In this document: positions 19,079 through 28,645 of the stretch, one piece after another
Numbering within the stretch: the first letter of the stretch is position 1
How the letters are laid out: each line of letters opens with the position of its first letter
From: Candidatus Mycoplasma mahonii
GTDB lineage: Bacteria; Bacillota_I; Bacilli_A; Mycoplasmatales; Metamycoplasmataceae
Direction: 5' to 3'
Assembly (NCBI RefSeq): GCF_030550815.1
Contig: NZ_CP114583.1
Location: forward strand, 235,818 to 299,817
Length of the DNA stretch: 64,000 nucleotides
The notes under the pieces: generated by a model
The model's database searches: none
The model's input: only the letters and a program-made list of their open reading frames with translations
Told to the model about the DNA's origin: nothing
Translations under genes and position numbers: made by a program

Positions 19079-19983
19079 TGGGACACTGTTGTATTATCTT
19101 TTATATGCTTTTGTACTCTTCTAATTTTTCGTAATTCTTTTCTAAATTCTGGATCTTTAAGAAATTTATTTATAAATTCTCCTACACCGCCTTGTTTGTT
19201 TGTCTTTGTTGTGGCATATGTAGCAATTTCTTTAATATCTTCAGATGAGTTTGCCATGGCAACTGAATATTCTGTTGATTCAAACATAGGAACATCATTG
19301 TATCCATCACCAATTGAAATAGTATTATGAATACTAATTCCATAGTAACGAGCCATCAATGAAATAGCTTTTGCTTTTGTAACTCCTAAGTTTGTCATAT
19401 CAAATACGGGCGTTAATCCTTCGCCTTTAGACCAAGAAGAAAATTCTACTAAATCTCCATATTTTCTTTGTAAATAATCTTTTAATTTGAGAATATTAAC
19501 ACCTTTTTTGGTGTCAAACACTACACCAGTTGGTCTAAGTGGTAGTCTGTGGACATCTAAACCTATTTTAAGTTTAACAGCTTTATCATATCCAAAAACT
19601 CTTTCTAAACTCTTATCTCTTTTATCAAGCATCACCCATCCCGGGCCTTCAATGGCTGTATTTGTCATAACATTTTTAATTTCTTTGTCTCCTAGGATAT
19701 ACATAACATCATTAAGGTTCATGTATGAAGTAACCGGAATAAAATCATAGTCAGTAGGATTATGAATGTGTGCACCATTGTAATTTGCAATAATAGTATT
19801 AAATCCTAATTTCTCATACGCTTTTTTACTTGACCTTCATGGTCTACCTGTTGCAATACAAACTATGTGACCCTCTTTTTTTGCTTTATTGATTGCTTCA
19901 ATTGTGTCCTTATGAATTTTTGATGTACTCGAGTCTGCTAAGACAGTTCCATCTAGATCTATAACAAATAAATATTTTTTCAT
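19075..19983 (-). CDS. Cof-type HAD hydrolase
   Basis: Phosphatase of the haloacid dehalogenase superfamily, Cof/IIB subclass, probably acting on sugar phosphates or other small phosphates. 302 residues: motif I DLDGTVLAD near the N-terminus with the nucleophilic Asp, motif II ATGRPW (Thr), a cap domain in the middle, and motif IV GDGYNDVPMF (about 217-226). Preceded by AAGGAG. A second member lies at 23767-24585; they are not close copies. The substrate cannot be read from sequence. Confidence 0.9.
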
Positions 19984-20140
19984 TTTTACTCCTTGTTTAT
20001 TAATTATATTGTCTTTTAAATATTTTGTTATTTTATTAAAAATAATTTATCAAGTTTTTTATAATTATTTTTTAGTATAATTTTCATAACAGTTTTTAAT
20101 ATTGGGTTCCCTGTTAATTTAACCTGTATAAAGGAGAAAT

Positions 20141-20839
20141 ATGACACCACATATTCAAGCAAAAAAAGGCGAAATAGCCAAAACAGTTCTTATGCCTGGA
20201 GATCCATTAAGAGCAAAATACATTGCCAAGACATTCTTAACGGATGTTAAAAAAGTTAACGAAGTTAGAAATATGTTTATGTACACTGGAAAATATAATG
20301 GCAAAGAAATAACTGTTGCTGGCTCTGGAATGGGTCAACCATCAATCGGGATTTATTCATATGAATTATTTAAATTCTATGATGTAGATAATATTATTAG
20401 AATTGGTTCTGCTGGAGCATACACAGACGAATTAAAATTATATGATACTATTTTAGTGACATCTTCTTATTCAGATTCAACAGCTTTTTCAAAATTAGTA
20501 TTGTTGGAAGAAAAGCATGTTGAAATGCCTTCTGAAGAGTTAAATGAAAAAATTAAGGCAATAGCAGCTAAATTAAATATTAAATTAATTGAGGGAAGAG
20601 TTCATTCTTCAGATGTATTTTATAACTCAAAACCGCTTGAAGACATAATTAGAGAAACTGGAGCTATTTGTGTTGAAATGGAATCAGCAGCATTATTTAC
20701 AAATGCAAAAAAACTAAATAAAAATGCAGCATGCTTATTAACTATTTCAGACAATCTGATAACAAAAAAAGAAACAACAACAGAAGAAAGACAGACAGCA
20801 TTTAAAGACATGATGAAAATTGCATTAAAGCTAGCATAA
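20141..20839 (+). CDS. deoD: Purine-nucleoside phosphorylase, DeoD type
   Basis: Cleaves purine (deoxy)nucleosides to base and (deoxy)ribose-1-phosphate for salvage. 232 residues, normal for the hexameric DeoD type. Motifs: MPGDPLRAKYIA (18-29) with phosphate-binding Arg, AGSGMGQPSIGIYSYELF, RIGSAGAY, and CVEMESAALF with the nucleoside-binding Met-Glu; SDN near the end is the catalytic Asp region. AAAGGAG precedes ATG 20141. With apt nearby (21229) it forms a purine salvage pair. Confidence 0.95.
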   Translation: MTPHIQAKKGEIAKTVLMPGDPLRAKYIAKTFLTDVKKVNEVRNMFMYTGKYNGKEITVAGSGMGQPSIGIYSYELFKFYDVDNIIRIGSAGAYTDELKLYDTILVTSSYSDSTAFSKLVLLEEKHVEMPSEELNEKIKAIAAKLNIKLIEGRVHSSDVFYNSKPLEDIIRETGAICVEMESAALFTNAKKLNKNAACLLTISDNLITKKETTTEERQTAFKDMMKIALKLA

Positions 20840-20867
20840 GTTGTTTTTTTCTTTATAATATATAAGT

Positions 20868-21227
20868 ATGAAAAATAATAGTTGAGCAAACACATTATTC
20901 GCAATGGTATTTCTTGCTGTTCCTTTTATAATATTAAGATTTTTTGTGTTTCAACTTGTTACATTTAGTGAATATAAGTGAGTCGCTTTGTGTGCTAGTC
21001 TATTTATTATTTATTCACTTGGGTTGACATTTTTAGTTGTGGTATTTAAAATACTCCATATTAATTCATTGCTGTTTAATATTCCGATATCAATTGTATT
21101 TGTATTATTATTATTTACATATGACTTAGAATTATATATTGTCTTGCCTTTATCTGTTATGGCGATATTAACTTCTATTCCGACAAATATTTATGTAACA
21201 AAATTTAAAGAGAGCAGGAAATATTAA
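20868..21227 (+). CDS. Small four-helix membrane protein, unknown
   Basis: 119 residues, unrecognised. It has four hydrophobic segments (about 8-28, 38-62, 66-88, 90-108) and a short basic end (KFKESRKY), so it is an integral membrane protein. The ATG is eight bases after TATAAT (20854-20859) with no ribosome site. It ends one base before apt, so it is cotranscribed with purine salvage; whether it takes part in it is unknown. Confidence 0.7.
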
Positions 21228-21228
21228 C

Positions 21229-21735
21229 ATGGATCTAAAAAAATATATAAGAAATTTTCATGACTTTCCAATCAAGGGTGTTTTATTTAGGGATATATCA
21301 CCATTACTAGCTGATGGGGAAGCACTTTCGGAAACAGTGGATTTAATTGCAAATCACTGTGCCGATGCTGATGTGATAGTCGGCCCAGATGCAAGAGGTT
21401 TTATTTTTGGAACTCCTGTTGCTGCACGTTTGCATAAACCATTTGTTATGGCTAGAAAGCCAAATAAACTGCCAGGTGAAGTTATTAAACAAACATATGA
21501 TTTAGAATATGGATCAAATACACTAGAAATTCAAAAAGGAATGATTAAGCATGGACAAAAAGTCGTCATTGTTGATGACCTTATGGCAACAGGCGGGACT
21601 ACAAAGGCATTAGTTGATTTGTTAAGGAAAATGGGTGCAGAAGTTATTAGAATTATTGTGCTTATAGAATTAGTTGATCTTAAAGGAAAAGATAAATTAG
21701 ATGGAGTTGAATTCAAGACAATTTTAAAATATTAG
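21229..21735 (+). CDS. apt: Adenine phosphoribosyltransferase
   Basis: Converts adenine and PRPP to AMP. 168 residues, normal for the family. Motifs: IRNFHDFPIKGVLFRDISPLL at the N-terminus (FPxxGI-FxDI), IVGPDARGFIFG (adenine site), PFVMARKPNKLPG flexible loop, and the PRPP loop VIVDDLMATGGT (about 107-118). The preceding small membrane protein ends one base upstream. Confidence 0.96.
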   Translation: MDLKKYIRNFHDFPIKGVLFRDISPLLADGEALSETVDLIANHCADADVIVGPDARGFIFGTPVAARLHKPFVMARKPNKLPGEVIKQTYDLEYGSNTLEIQKGMIKHGQKVVIVDDLMATGGTTKALVDLLRKMGAEVIRIIVLIELVDLKGKDKLDGVEFKTILKY

Positions 21736-21941
21736 AAAAAAGAACTGTTACTAATTTTTAGTGAGTTTTGCTATATTCCACAATTTTTGGGCAAATAATA
21801 ATGTTGCATATTTATATACCCAATTTGTACAAAACTTGGTAGGTAAAAGAATTAAGATCAACTGAAATATAATTCAACACAAAACAATGAAGGAAGTAAA
21901 TAAATATATTTTATCTTTAATGATGATGAATTAAACATTAA

Positions 21942-22334
21942 CCATGAAACTTGAGAAGTTTGATTTACAAAAATCCAAAATGAAAATATGGGCAAGATGA
22001 AAAATTTCTTGATTCATATCAGAGATGTTTCAGGGATCAACTTACAAATGCAATTGAAGGTGTTCAAGCAACACAAATTGCCAAAACAATGAAACACGGG
22101 AGAGCATTTTCTAAAGAGGTTGGACATAAGGTGATTATGCTAAATGTTGCAAGATATAATCAATGAGAAATAACGACTGATCTGGAAGAGGGAGGAGTTA
22201 ACTTTTCTGAAATATATGAACCTCATTCTGATATTGTGTTACATACAAGGGAACTGAAGCCATCTTATAAAATTCCTACTGCAGAAACGGGCTCAGTGGG
22301 TATTGCAAGTATATTGAAAAACCTTGTTTATTAG
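21942..22334 (+). pseudogene. Unrecognised remnant, open for 131 codons
   Basis: One frame stays open from 21942 to TAG 22332-22334 if TGA is Trp. It contains GQDEKFLDSYQRCFRDQL, IEGVQATQIAKTMKHGRAFS and NFSEIYEPHSDIVLHTREL. There is no good start codon or ribosome site, and a second frame just upstream (INHETWEVWFTKIQ, about 21935-21980) also looks coding, which suggests a frameshifted gene whose 5' part is lost. I do not recognise the family. The rest of 21736-22538 shows no gene, only the tRNA promoter at its end. Confidence 0.35.
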
Positions 22335-22512
22335 TTCAAGATAGTCATTAAAATGTTAAAATAAATTTATCATTATTTGATAAAAACTTTTTGAATTAAA
22401 CTTATTTAGAGGATTAAGCATAATTTCTCTAAAATGTTTAAAAGCAAAAATTTCTACTAAATAATTCTGTGCACGTTGAGATAATTATCAACTGAGTAAA
22501 TATTAAATAGTA

Positions 22513-22518
22513 TATAAT
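22513..22518 (+). promoter_or_regulatory. Promoter -10 of the tRNA operon
   Basis: TATAAT about twenty bases before the first tRNA; no clear -35. Confidence 0.5.
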
Positions 22519-22538
22519 TATTTAGCAATTACACATAT

Positions 22539-22615
<77 letters not shown>

Positions 22616-22618
22616 ATG

Positions 22619-22694
22619 GGTCCAGTAGTGAAGCGGTTAACACGCCTCCCTGTCACGGAGGAGATCGCGGGTTCAATTCCCGTCTGGACCGCCA
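22619..22694 (+). tRNA. tRNA-Asp (GUC)
   Basis: 76 bases with encoded CCA. Acceptor GGTCCAG with CTGGACC, anticodon loop CTGTCAC between CCTCC and GGAGG, giving GTC. T-arm CGGGTTCAATTCCCG. Confidence 0.95.
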
Positions 22695-22695
22695 T

Positions 22696-22771
22696 GGCTC
22701 TGTAGCTCAGTCGGTAGAGCAACGGATTGAAGCTCCGTGTGTCGCTGGTTCGATTCCTGCCTGAGCCACCA
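22696..22771 (+). tRNA. tRNA-Phe (GAA)
   Basis: 76 bases with encoded CCA. Acceptor GGCTC with GAGCC, D-arm TAGCTCAGTCGGTAGAGCA, anticodon loop TTGAAGC giving GAA, T-arm CTGGTTCGATTCCTG. Confidence 0.93.
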
Positions 22772-22810
22772 TATCATCTAAGATGACTATTAAATTAACA
22801 CACGAAGCAT

Positions 22811-22832
22811 AAATGCCCTCAGGGTATTTTTT
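22811..22832 (+). terminator. Terminator of the tRNA run
   Basis: AAATGCCC (22811-22818) pairs with GGGTATTT (22822-22829) across a three-base loop and is followed by T. Confidence 0.75.
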
Positions 22833-22938
22833 ATTGTGATTTTATTTCCATAATATCATGAAGATAGTAAAATTATATGAATTGCAGACAACGCCCTTAT
22901 AACATTAAGAATATAATATTCATTACTAGGAGCTAAAA

Positions 22939-23688
22939 ATGATAAATAAAATAATTCACTATATATGGGTCGGAGACACGCCGATGAATGAGACAGTTAA
23001 AGGATATGTTGCACAATGAAAAAAAGTTTTAGGATCAGAATGGAAATTTATGTTTTGAAATGAACAGAACTTAGATATTGATAAGTATCCTTTTACTAAA
23101 TATCATTATCAAAGAAAGAATTGAGCATTTATTTCTGACTACATGCGAGTCTATGTTGTAAACAAACATGGTGGTTTTTACCTTGATGTTGATGTTGAAC
23201 TTAAAAAAACACTTAATCCTTATGTAAAATATGATGGTGTTTTTTCGCGTTTGCTTGCAATCAACTTAACTGCATCTACTTTTGGAGGCAAGGCCAACGA
23301 CCCAATTTTTAAAAGGTATTTGGAAATATATGAAAATGAATGAATCATAAAAAATCAACCAAAAATTATTTCAGCGGATATTCTTGCTTTTGTACTTAGA
23401 GAAAAAATGGCGTGACCTGATAATTGAGATACATTTATTAAGAACAACTATATCATTTTGGATGAAAAATTTTTGCAAGTTGATATTGATGCAGAAAGTG
23501 TTGCTATTCATAAACACCACATGAATTGAAAAAATAAAAATGCTTATCCTAAATCATCAAAATTTTATTATTATAAACAAAGTAGTTATCGGGATCCTGA
23601 AGTTAAAAATAAAATGATTAAATATGTTTCTGATAGAAGAAAATATATAACCCAGTTAATAATAGAAAAAAAAGAAAAACCATATTAA
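22939..23688 (+). CDS. Glycosyltransferase, GT32 (OCH1/TcdB-like DXD) family
   Basis: Transfers a sugar from a nucleotide sugar; likely acts at the cytoplasmic face to build a glycolipid or capsule precursor. 249 residues. N-terminus IIHYIWVGDTPM is the first Rossmann strand typical of the family; FISDYMRVYVVNKHGGFYLD followed by VDVEL (about 66-92) is the 'SD..R...L...GG.Y.D.D' signature with the metal-binding DXD. The last third is basic and Tyr-rich. Several TGA codons are Trp. It is a lone gene next to the tRNA run, a common entry point for acquired DNA, and the remnant at 21942 lies on the other side. Acceptor unknown. Confidence 0.82.
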
Positions 23689-23700
23689 CAAATATGGTTT
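23677..23700 (+). terminator. Hairpin at the end of the glycosyltransferase gene
   Basis: AAACCATATT (23677-23686) and AATATGGTTT (23691-23700) are perfect ten-base arms around the stop codon. The T tail is short, so termination may be weak. Confidence 0.55.
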
Positions 23701-23766
23701 CAAAATATTTATAATCAAAATAAAATTTTAAAGCTAACGATCTTCATATCCAACTATAATATAATT

Positions 23767-24585
23767 ATGAACAAAGGTATATTTATAGATTTAGATGGAA
23801 CATTATTAAATAAAAACAACAAAATCTCAAAGAGAAACTTTAATGCTATTCAAAAAGTAATCAATAAAGGCTATCGAGTTTATCTAACAACTGGTAAGTC
23901 ATTTGAAATAACAACTGTCTATCACAAGGAGCTTAACCTAAAGACCCCTATAATTGCCTCACAAGGACAAGTTATCATTAATCCTAGTCCTTACAAGGCT
24001 TATCGTATTATGACGCTTGATTACGGCTATTTTAAGAAGATCTTAAAAAATAAAGATTTAGCACCATTAATTAAAAATTGAACTATTGAAACTATCTCCA
24101 AATTATGGGTTTATATGAAAAAGAATAATGAATCATTAAGATTGATTGATAACAATGATAAAATAATTCAGGAGTATGACCAATCACATGATGAACAAGA
24201 GTTACTTCATTCAGCTATTTTTGGTGCATACATAGATGTGGCATTTTTAGAAGAAGATGATAAATTAATGCTTGTTAAAAAATTAGCTATGAAATACAAA
24301 TCAAAAGATTTTCAGTATTGATATACTGAACATGATTTTACAACCATTACTGTTAAACCCAAAATATGTAACAAATGGGAAGCTATTAAAGAAATTAAGG
24401 CAATTGATAAATTGGATTATGTCATAACATTTGGAAATGGATGATCAGATAGAGATATGCTTATTAATGCCGATCTTGGTATTGCTATGATTAACTCCTC
24501 AACCAAAGTAAAAACATTTGCTAAAAATGTAACGGAATTTAACAATGATGATGATGGTGTTGCTGTTGAATTGGAAAAATTGTAA
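23767..24585 (+). CDS. Cof-type HAD hydrolase
   Basis: Second HAD phosphatase of the Cof/IIB type in the window, 272 residues. Motif I IDLDGTLLNK (about 6-15), motif II YLTTGKSFE, a cap domain at about 85-190, and motif IV TFGNGWSDRDML (about 222-233); a TGA in that motif is Trp. TATAAT (23755-23760) lies six bases upstream of the ATG and no ribosome site is present, so this is a leaderless start. Substrate unknown. Confidence 0.9.
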
Positions 24586-24648
24586 ATTGTTTTATAATTT
24601 TTTTGAAAAACTTTTCCTATTTTAATACATATAGATATAGGAGGGAAA

Positions 24649-24999
24649 ATGAATTTAGAAATAATTAAAAATATTCCATTTGCAGAAAAAAAGTTTTTAG
24701 TATCAGAAGCATGTCTAATGTTTAGAAAATTACAAGAATCTTCAAAAGTAATTTTGGACAAAAGTTTAACAATGAAACTTAGTGATTCTGTCAAATTGAA
24801 TAGTTTGGAAAACATCAAATCAATATCAATATTTGAAACGATATTTTCTTTATTAGAACCAGAGCAATCTCAATTAATAAAGAATGATTTTATAAATAAA
24901 AATGACAAATTTTGATATCTTGAATATTTTTCAACAACAGCTTATTACAAACTTAAACACAAATCCATAAATATGTTTTTGTTTTTACTTTATGCTTAA
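24649..24999 (+). CDS. Conserved-type hypothetical protein, first gene of the ACP cluster
   Basis: 116 residues, soluble, helical by composition; begins MNLEIIKNIPFAEKKFLVSEA and ends FLFLLYA. GGAGG lies before the ATG. I do not recognise a domain. The next gene starts inside its stop (ATGCTTAA), so it is cotranscribed with 24992, 26160 and probably acpP. From memory, Mycoplasma genitalium has a comparable run of unknown genes (MG284-MG286) before an ACP gene (MG287); the match was not tested. Confidence 0.75.
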
Positions 25000-26167
25000 T
25001 TACTCAAACGAAATAGTAATTGAAGAGAAAATGAATAATACTGCTAAAGGTATTTTTCATTCCCCATCGCTCAATAGATGAAATAATGCTCATGACCCAT
25101 TGAGTCATGGAAAGATTAAAATTGTGAGGAACCTTAATGCAGATTCTTTTAATATTGAATACGAAAAGTTTGGAGTCGGCTATGATAATTTTTACCCATT
25201 TGCAAATATGGGTCTTAATAAATCAGGACAAGAGTCATTTGACCTAAGAGAGATTGGTAGAAACCCATCGAATGGCCCTTATATCAAAGTCCATAGGACG
25301 GTATTTAATAATCCTAAATTGTATGATGTTGGAACAATGACACTGGGATTCAACATCGGAGGAACGCTAGTTGACCCACAAAATAACTTTATCTTATCAA
25401 GATATATTTTTAATCCTCAATTTTTGGAAGTGCCAAAACATATTAATTCAACATTTGACAAGATCATCCATTTTAAAACAATTAAAACAATTATTTTGCA
25501 AAAACACAATAAATATAAATACACAAAATCAAATAATTTTAATCCTATCGATGTTGACGATGTTGATGTAAGTTATACATATAATCACACTTATCTTGTG
25601 CCGACAGAATTAAATAGGATGAGTACCAACACAACCCCATTTCTTATTTATATGTCCAATGATGAAGATATTGAAACTACACATGATCAACTAATTAAGG
25701 CAGAGGAAATTACCTCAACTGGGTTGGGTAAATCAAGTATGAGAACTATTTTTTCATATGGTGGAAATGATAGTATTATGCCTGCAAATGGCAAGAGAGC
25801 TAATCTGATTGGTAAAACAACGATCATTGATAAAAGTTATTATGACTATGAAATAGGTAAAACAATTGTTGGAAATGAGCAAAATGCTTTATATGGTGAA
25901 CAAGTTCCATTTTCATTTAGGGGTAATTACACAAGAAATTTGAAAATAAATTTAAATTGCACGTTCAAAGGATTGACAATTAGCTTGTCAAAGACAATTG
26001 ATCAACCTATATTAGATCCAAGTGACGGAATGGTGAAATTACAGGTTGAAGAAACAGTAAAAGATGATCAAAAGCTATTTATATTAAAACAAAATGGAAT
26101 AGATGCCATCAGAAACAACAACCTGACATTAGAAGGAATTGCAAGGATATCTTATTATGATGCATAA
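24992..26167 (+). CDS. Hypothetical protein, 391 residues, ACP cluster
   Basis: No signal peptide or membrane segment and no domain I can name. The protein is rich in Asn and beta-type segments, with FGVGYDNFYPFANMGLNKSG near residue 60 and LEGIARISYYDA at the end. The start ATG at 24992 overlaps the preceding stop by eight bases, which makes the protein ~36 residues longer than the internal ATG at 25100 would; the intervening codons include TGA read as Trp in NRWNNAHD. It overlaps the next gene by eight bases (ATGCATAA), so the three are tightly coupled. Confidence 0.8.
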
Positions 26168-26840
26168 ATTTATAAAGATTTCGATATGAGTGATTCTAAC
26201 ACTTTTAGTTTTTACCTCTTTAACATTTTTGACCCTTACATTAACTCAAAAATACATGCGCTCTGATATTATTGAACCTCAAACACAAATAAACAAAGAC
26301 CAAACAGTTGATAATAATATTGGAAACAATAATGGTGATGATTCAAATGATGAAATAAATGATGCTAAATATACTGGAAAATATCCATGGACTAATATAG
26401 AAATTAGAAAAATTGATCCAAATAATAATGATGTAGATGTGATTCCAAGCGAAAAAAATACCGAGATAGTAAATATTCCTGATATGAATAATTTTAAAAA
26501 TATTGAAGATTTAAAAAAATCAGCTAAAAAAAATTATGATAAAAAAAAGAAAACTAAAAATGACGATTTATTCCAGGTATTTCCTGTATTAAGCGGATAT
26601 GATTTCTATAAGTACATCATTATCTCGAAATCCGGAGCAGAATCTTTGTTTACTGACAAATTTATTGCTGCTGTAATAAAAAAAGTAGTCACAGAAATGA
26701 ACATAACTCAAGGAGTATTAAAATGAGGTTTTGAAAGAGTTTCTTCATCTATTCTTGATATTAAATTTAGTTGAGTAACACCAAAACCAGAAGAAAGGAT
26801 ATATTCTAAAACATATCATTTTACATTAGATATAGTATAA
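26160..26840 (+). CDS. Hypothetical single-pass membrane protein, ACP cluster
   Basis: 226 residues. An N-terminal hydrophobic helix (about 8-30; IWVILTLLVFTSLTFLTLTL) followed by a charged, Asn/Asp-rich linker (about 38-65) and a larger C-terminal domain predicted to lie outside or on the membrane. No lipobox Cys, so an anchor rather than a lipoprotein. I recognise no family. It shares eight bases with the gene before and ends eight bases before acpP, whose -10 box overlaps its stop codon. Start chosen at 26160 because of the overlap and because it includes the whole helix. Confidence 0.78.
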
Positions 26841-26847
26841 TAATTAA

Positions 26848-27066
26848 ATGAAAATAAAAAAATTAATATATAAGAAATTATCATCATTAACAAAACAAAA
26901 ATTTGATGATGAATCAGATGTTTATGAAATAGGAATTGATTCATTGGATTTGGTTGAATTAGTAACCGAAGCGGAAGAAGAATTAAATTTAAGTGTTTCA
27001 GATGAAGATTTAGAATCTATCAAGAAAGTCAAAGACATATTAAAAGTTTTTAAAGAAGTAAAATAA
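26848..27066 (+). CDS. acpP: Acyl carrier protein
   Basis: Carries acyl groups on a 4'-phosphopantetheine arm. 72 residues with the attachment motif GIDSLDLVELV; the modified Ser is residue 32. Acidic helices II-III follow. TATAAT at 26836-26841, six bases before ATG, gives it a leaderless promoter of its own inside the end of the preceding gene. Mollicutes usually lack fatty-acid synthesis, so this ACP may serve acyl transfer to glycerol phosphate (with PlsX, 62288) or the unknown pathway of the three genes upstream. Confidence 0.93.
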   Translation: MKIKKLIYKKLSSLTKQKFDDESDVYEIGIDSLDLVELVTEAEEELNLSVSDEDLESIKKVKDILKVFKEVK

Positions 27067-27090
27067 AATACGTTTAAAACGTATTTTTTT
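27065..27090 (+). terminator. Terminator of the ACP cluster
   Basis: AAAATACGT (27065-27073) and ACGTATTTT (27078-27086... ) form a strong stem around TTTAAA and run into TTTTTTT. Confidence 0.8.
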
Positions 27091-27114
27091 ATATAATGTA
27101 TTAGCAACTACCGT

Positions 27115-27190
27115 AGGGGTGTAGTTCAGCTGGTAGAACAACGGGCTTCAACCCCGTGTGTCGAGGGTTCGAGTCCTTTCACCCCTGCCA
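27115..27190 (+). tRNA. tRNA-Trp (UCA), reads UGA
   Basis: 76 bases with encoded CCA. Acceptor AGGGGTG with CACCCCT; anticodon loop CTTCAAC between CGGG and CCCG gives TCA, which reads UGA (and UGG by wobble). It directly explains why TGA is Trp in this genome. TATAAT at 27092-27097 is its promoter. Confidence 0.96.
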
Positions 27191-27195
27191 TTTTT

Positions 27196-28026
27196 TTATA
27201 AATTTTTGTAGGTTACTATGGCAACAGCGCCTTTGCCGACATGAACACCAACAATAGGAGGAAATGAATAAACATTGATTTTCCTACCGACTATCTTTTC
27301 AATATCAAGCTTAATTGAATCAATTTCTTCGTTTCTTGCATTATAAATAAGTCATTCAACATTTTCATCACGGCCATCTTCTTTTAAAAGCGCTTGAGCT
27401 GATTTTTTTAAAGTTTTTCTGAAAGATCTTCCTTTACCGTATTTATCTAATTTTCCATCTTTAAGTTCAATGATAGGAATTATTTTGAGCATTCCTGCCA
27501 TTTTTGCTGCAGCTGGAGAAATACGCCCCCCAGATACTAGTCAATCCATATATTGCGGAACAACAAGGCCATGAAGATTATTACTCATTTTCTCCCCTAG
27601 TGCCAAAAGTTCATCAATTTTCGCGCCATTATTAGCGTGTTTTTCTATTTCTTCACAATTTTTCACGATCATGTTTCCAACACCTTTTGACTGAATCACA
27701 TCAACATTTTTAAAATCCTTTGCAGCCATCGAAATATTACTTGTTTGTGATGAAAGATTTATTGAAATAGCATAAACAATAATATGATCATATTTCTTAA
27801 CATGATCTTTCAATATTTTTGTAATTATTCCTGGCGACGTACATGCAGTTTTAACTTTCGATTCAGGAGTTATTTTAGAATAAAATGTTTCTGGTTCTAT
27901 ATCTACTCCATCTATGTACTCTTTTCCATCTATAGTAAGGGAAAGTGGCATGAATATTCAACCTCTTTTTTCTACTTGGTCTTTAGTAAGACCACAAGAT
28001 GAATCAACTATTATTCCTAATTTCAT
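27196..28026 (-). CDS. DegV family fatty-acid-binding protein (FakB-like)
   Basis: 276 residues, minus strand; second DegV in the window. N-terminus MKLGIIVDSSCGLTK has the DSSCG motif, then TACTSPG (the T-SP loop that binds the carboxylate), and C-terminal GRKINVYSFPPIVGVHVGKGA. The family presents fatty acids to FakA; paralogs usually differ in chain preference. TGA codons extend the frame upstream of 27951 and downstream of 27541. Unlike the first DegV it appears to have a leader of about twenty bases after its TATAAT. Confidence 0.9.
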
Positions 28027-28124
28027 ATGCACCTAATTTCACATATATTATATATAATTATTATATTTCATAGATAGCATTTTCAAATAAAATAATTTAA
28101 ATAACTTTTTATTTATAACATTAG

Positions 28125-28617
28125 CAAATAATGATTTGTTAAGAACATTTTGAACAAATGGTGATTTGATTGAACTAAGACATGGGAAACAGTTTCTGGG
28201 TATAATTTGCTTAACACAAGCAAATATATTACTTTAAATAATTGTGCTCACGCCCGGTGGTGAATCGTAACAACAATTAGGGAGTTAAGCGGGTCCATTA
28301 TCGATTTCATTTCTTTTGTTGTTTGAAAAATAAAAGAAATAAAGATTAATGAAAAATCCAATAAATTATTTACCTTAAATGTTGAAACAGACAGAAAATT
28401 ACAAATTGTCAAAAATGCCAATAATGTTGCTGTATGTTTGAATATTGTGGTGACTTATTTAGGTGCAACATTAGCAAACAAAACTACCATCCTTAATTCA
28501 AAAATTATGGGAATTATATCCGAAGGGATGTTATGCAGCAATGAAACTTTTGGTCTTAGAAAAAAAGATGAGAAAATCATAACTGATCTAAAAAACGGGA
28601 CACCATATATATTTTAA
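28125..28617 (+). pseudogene. Decayed YtpR-like tRNA-binding domain protein
   Basis: The 3' half is clear: LQIVKNANNVAVCLNIVV (from about 28398), YLGATLANKTTILNSKIMG, ISEGMLCSNETFGL and DEKIITDLKNG, which is the OB-fold tRNA-binding domain of YtpR and PheT. Upstream pieces in other frames (e.g. FWTNGDLIELRHGKQFLG, about 28150-28200) match the expected N-terminus. Stops, frameshifts and a GC-richer patch at 28250-28310 break the gene. Confidence 0.6.
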
Positions 28618-28645
28618 TAAAGTATAATATTTAAAAGAGGTATAA

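Noticed and set aside
28123..28145. TTAGCAAAT...ATTTGTTAA as a third CIRCE site
   Set aside because: The spacer is about four bases, not nine, and the downstream gene is a pseudogene.
28250..28310. Possible 5S rRNA fragment (CCCGGTGGTGAATCG ... AGTTAAGC)
   Set aside because: Only short blocks agree with 5S rRNA, no helices close, and it lies inside a decayed protein gene.
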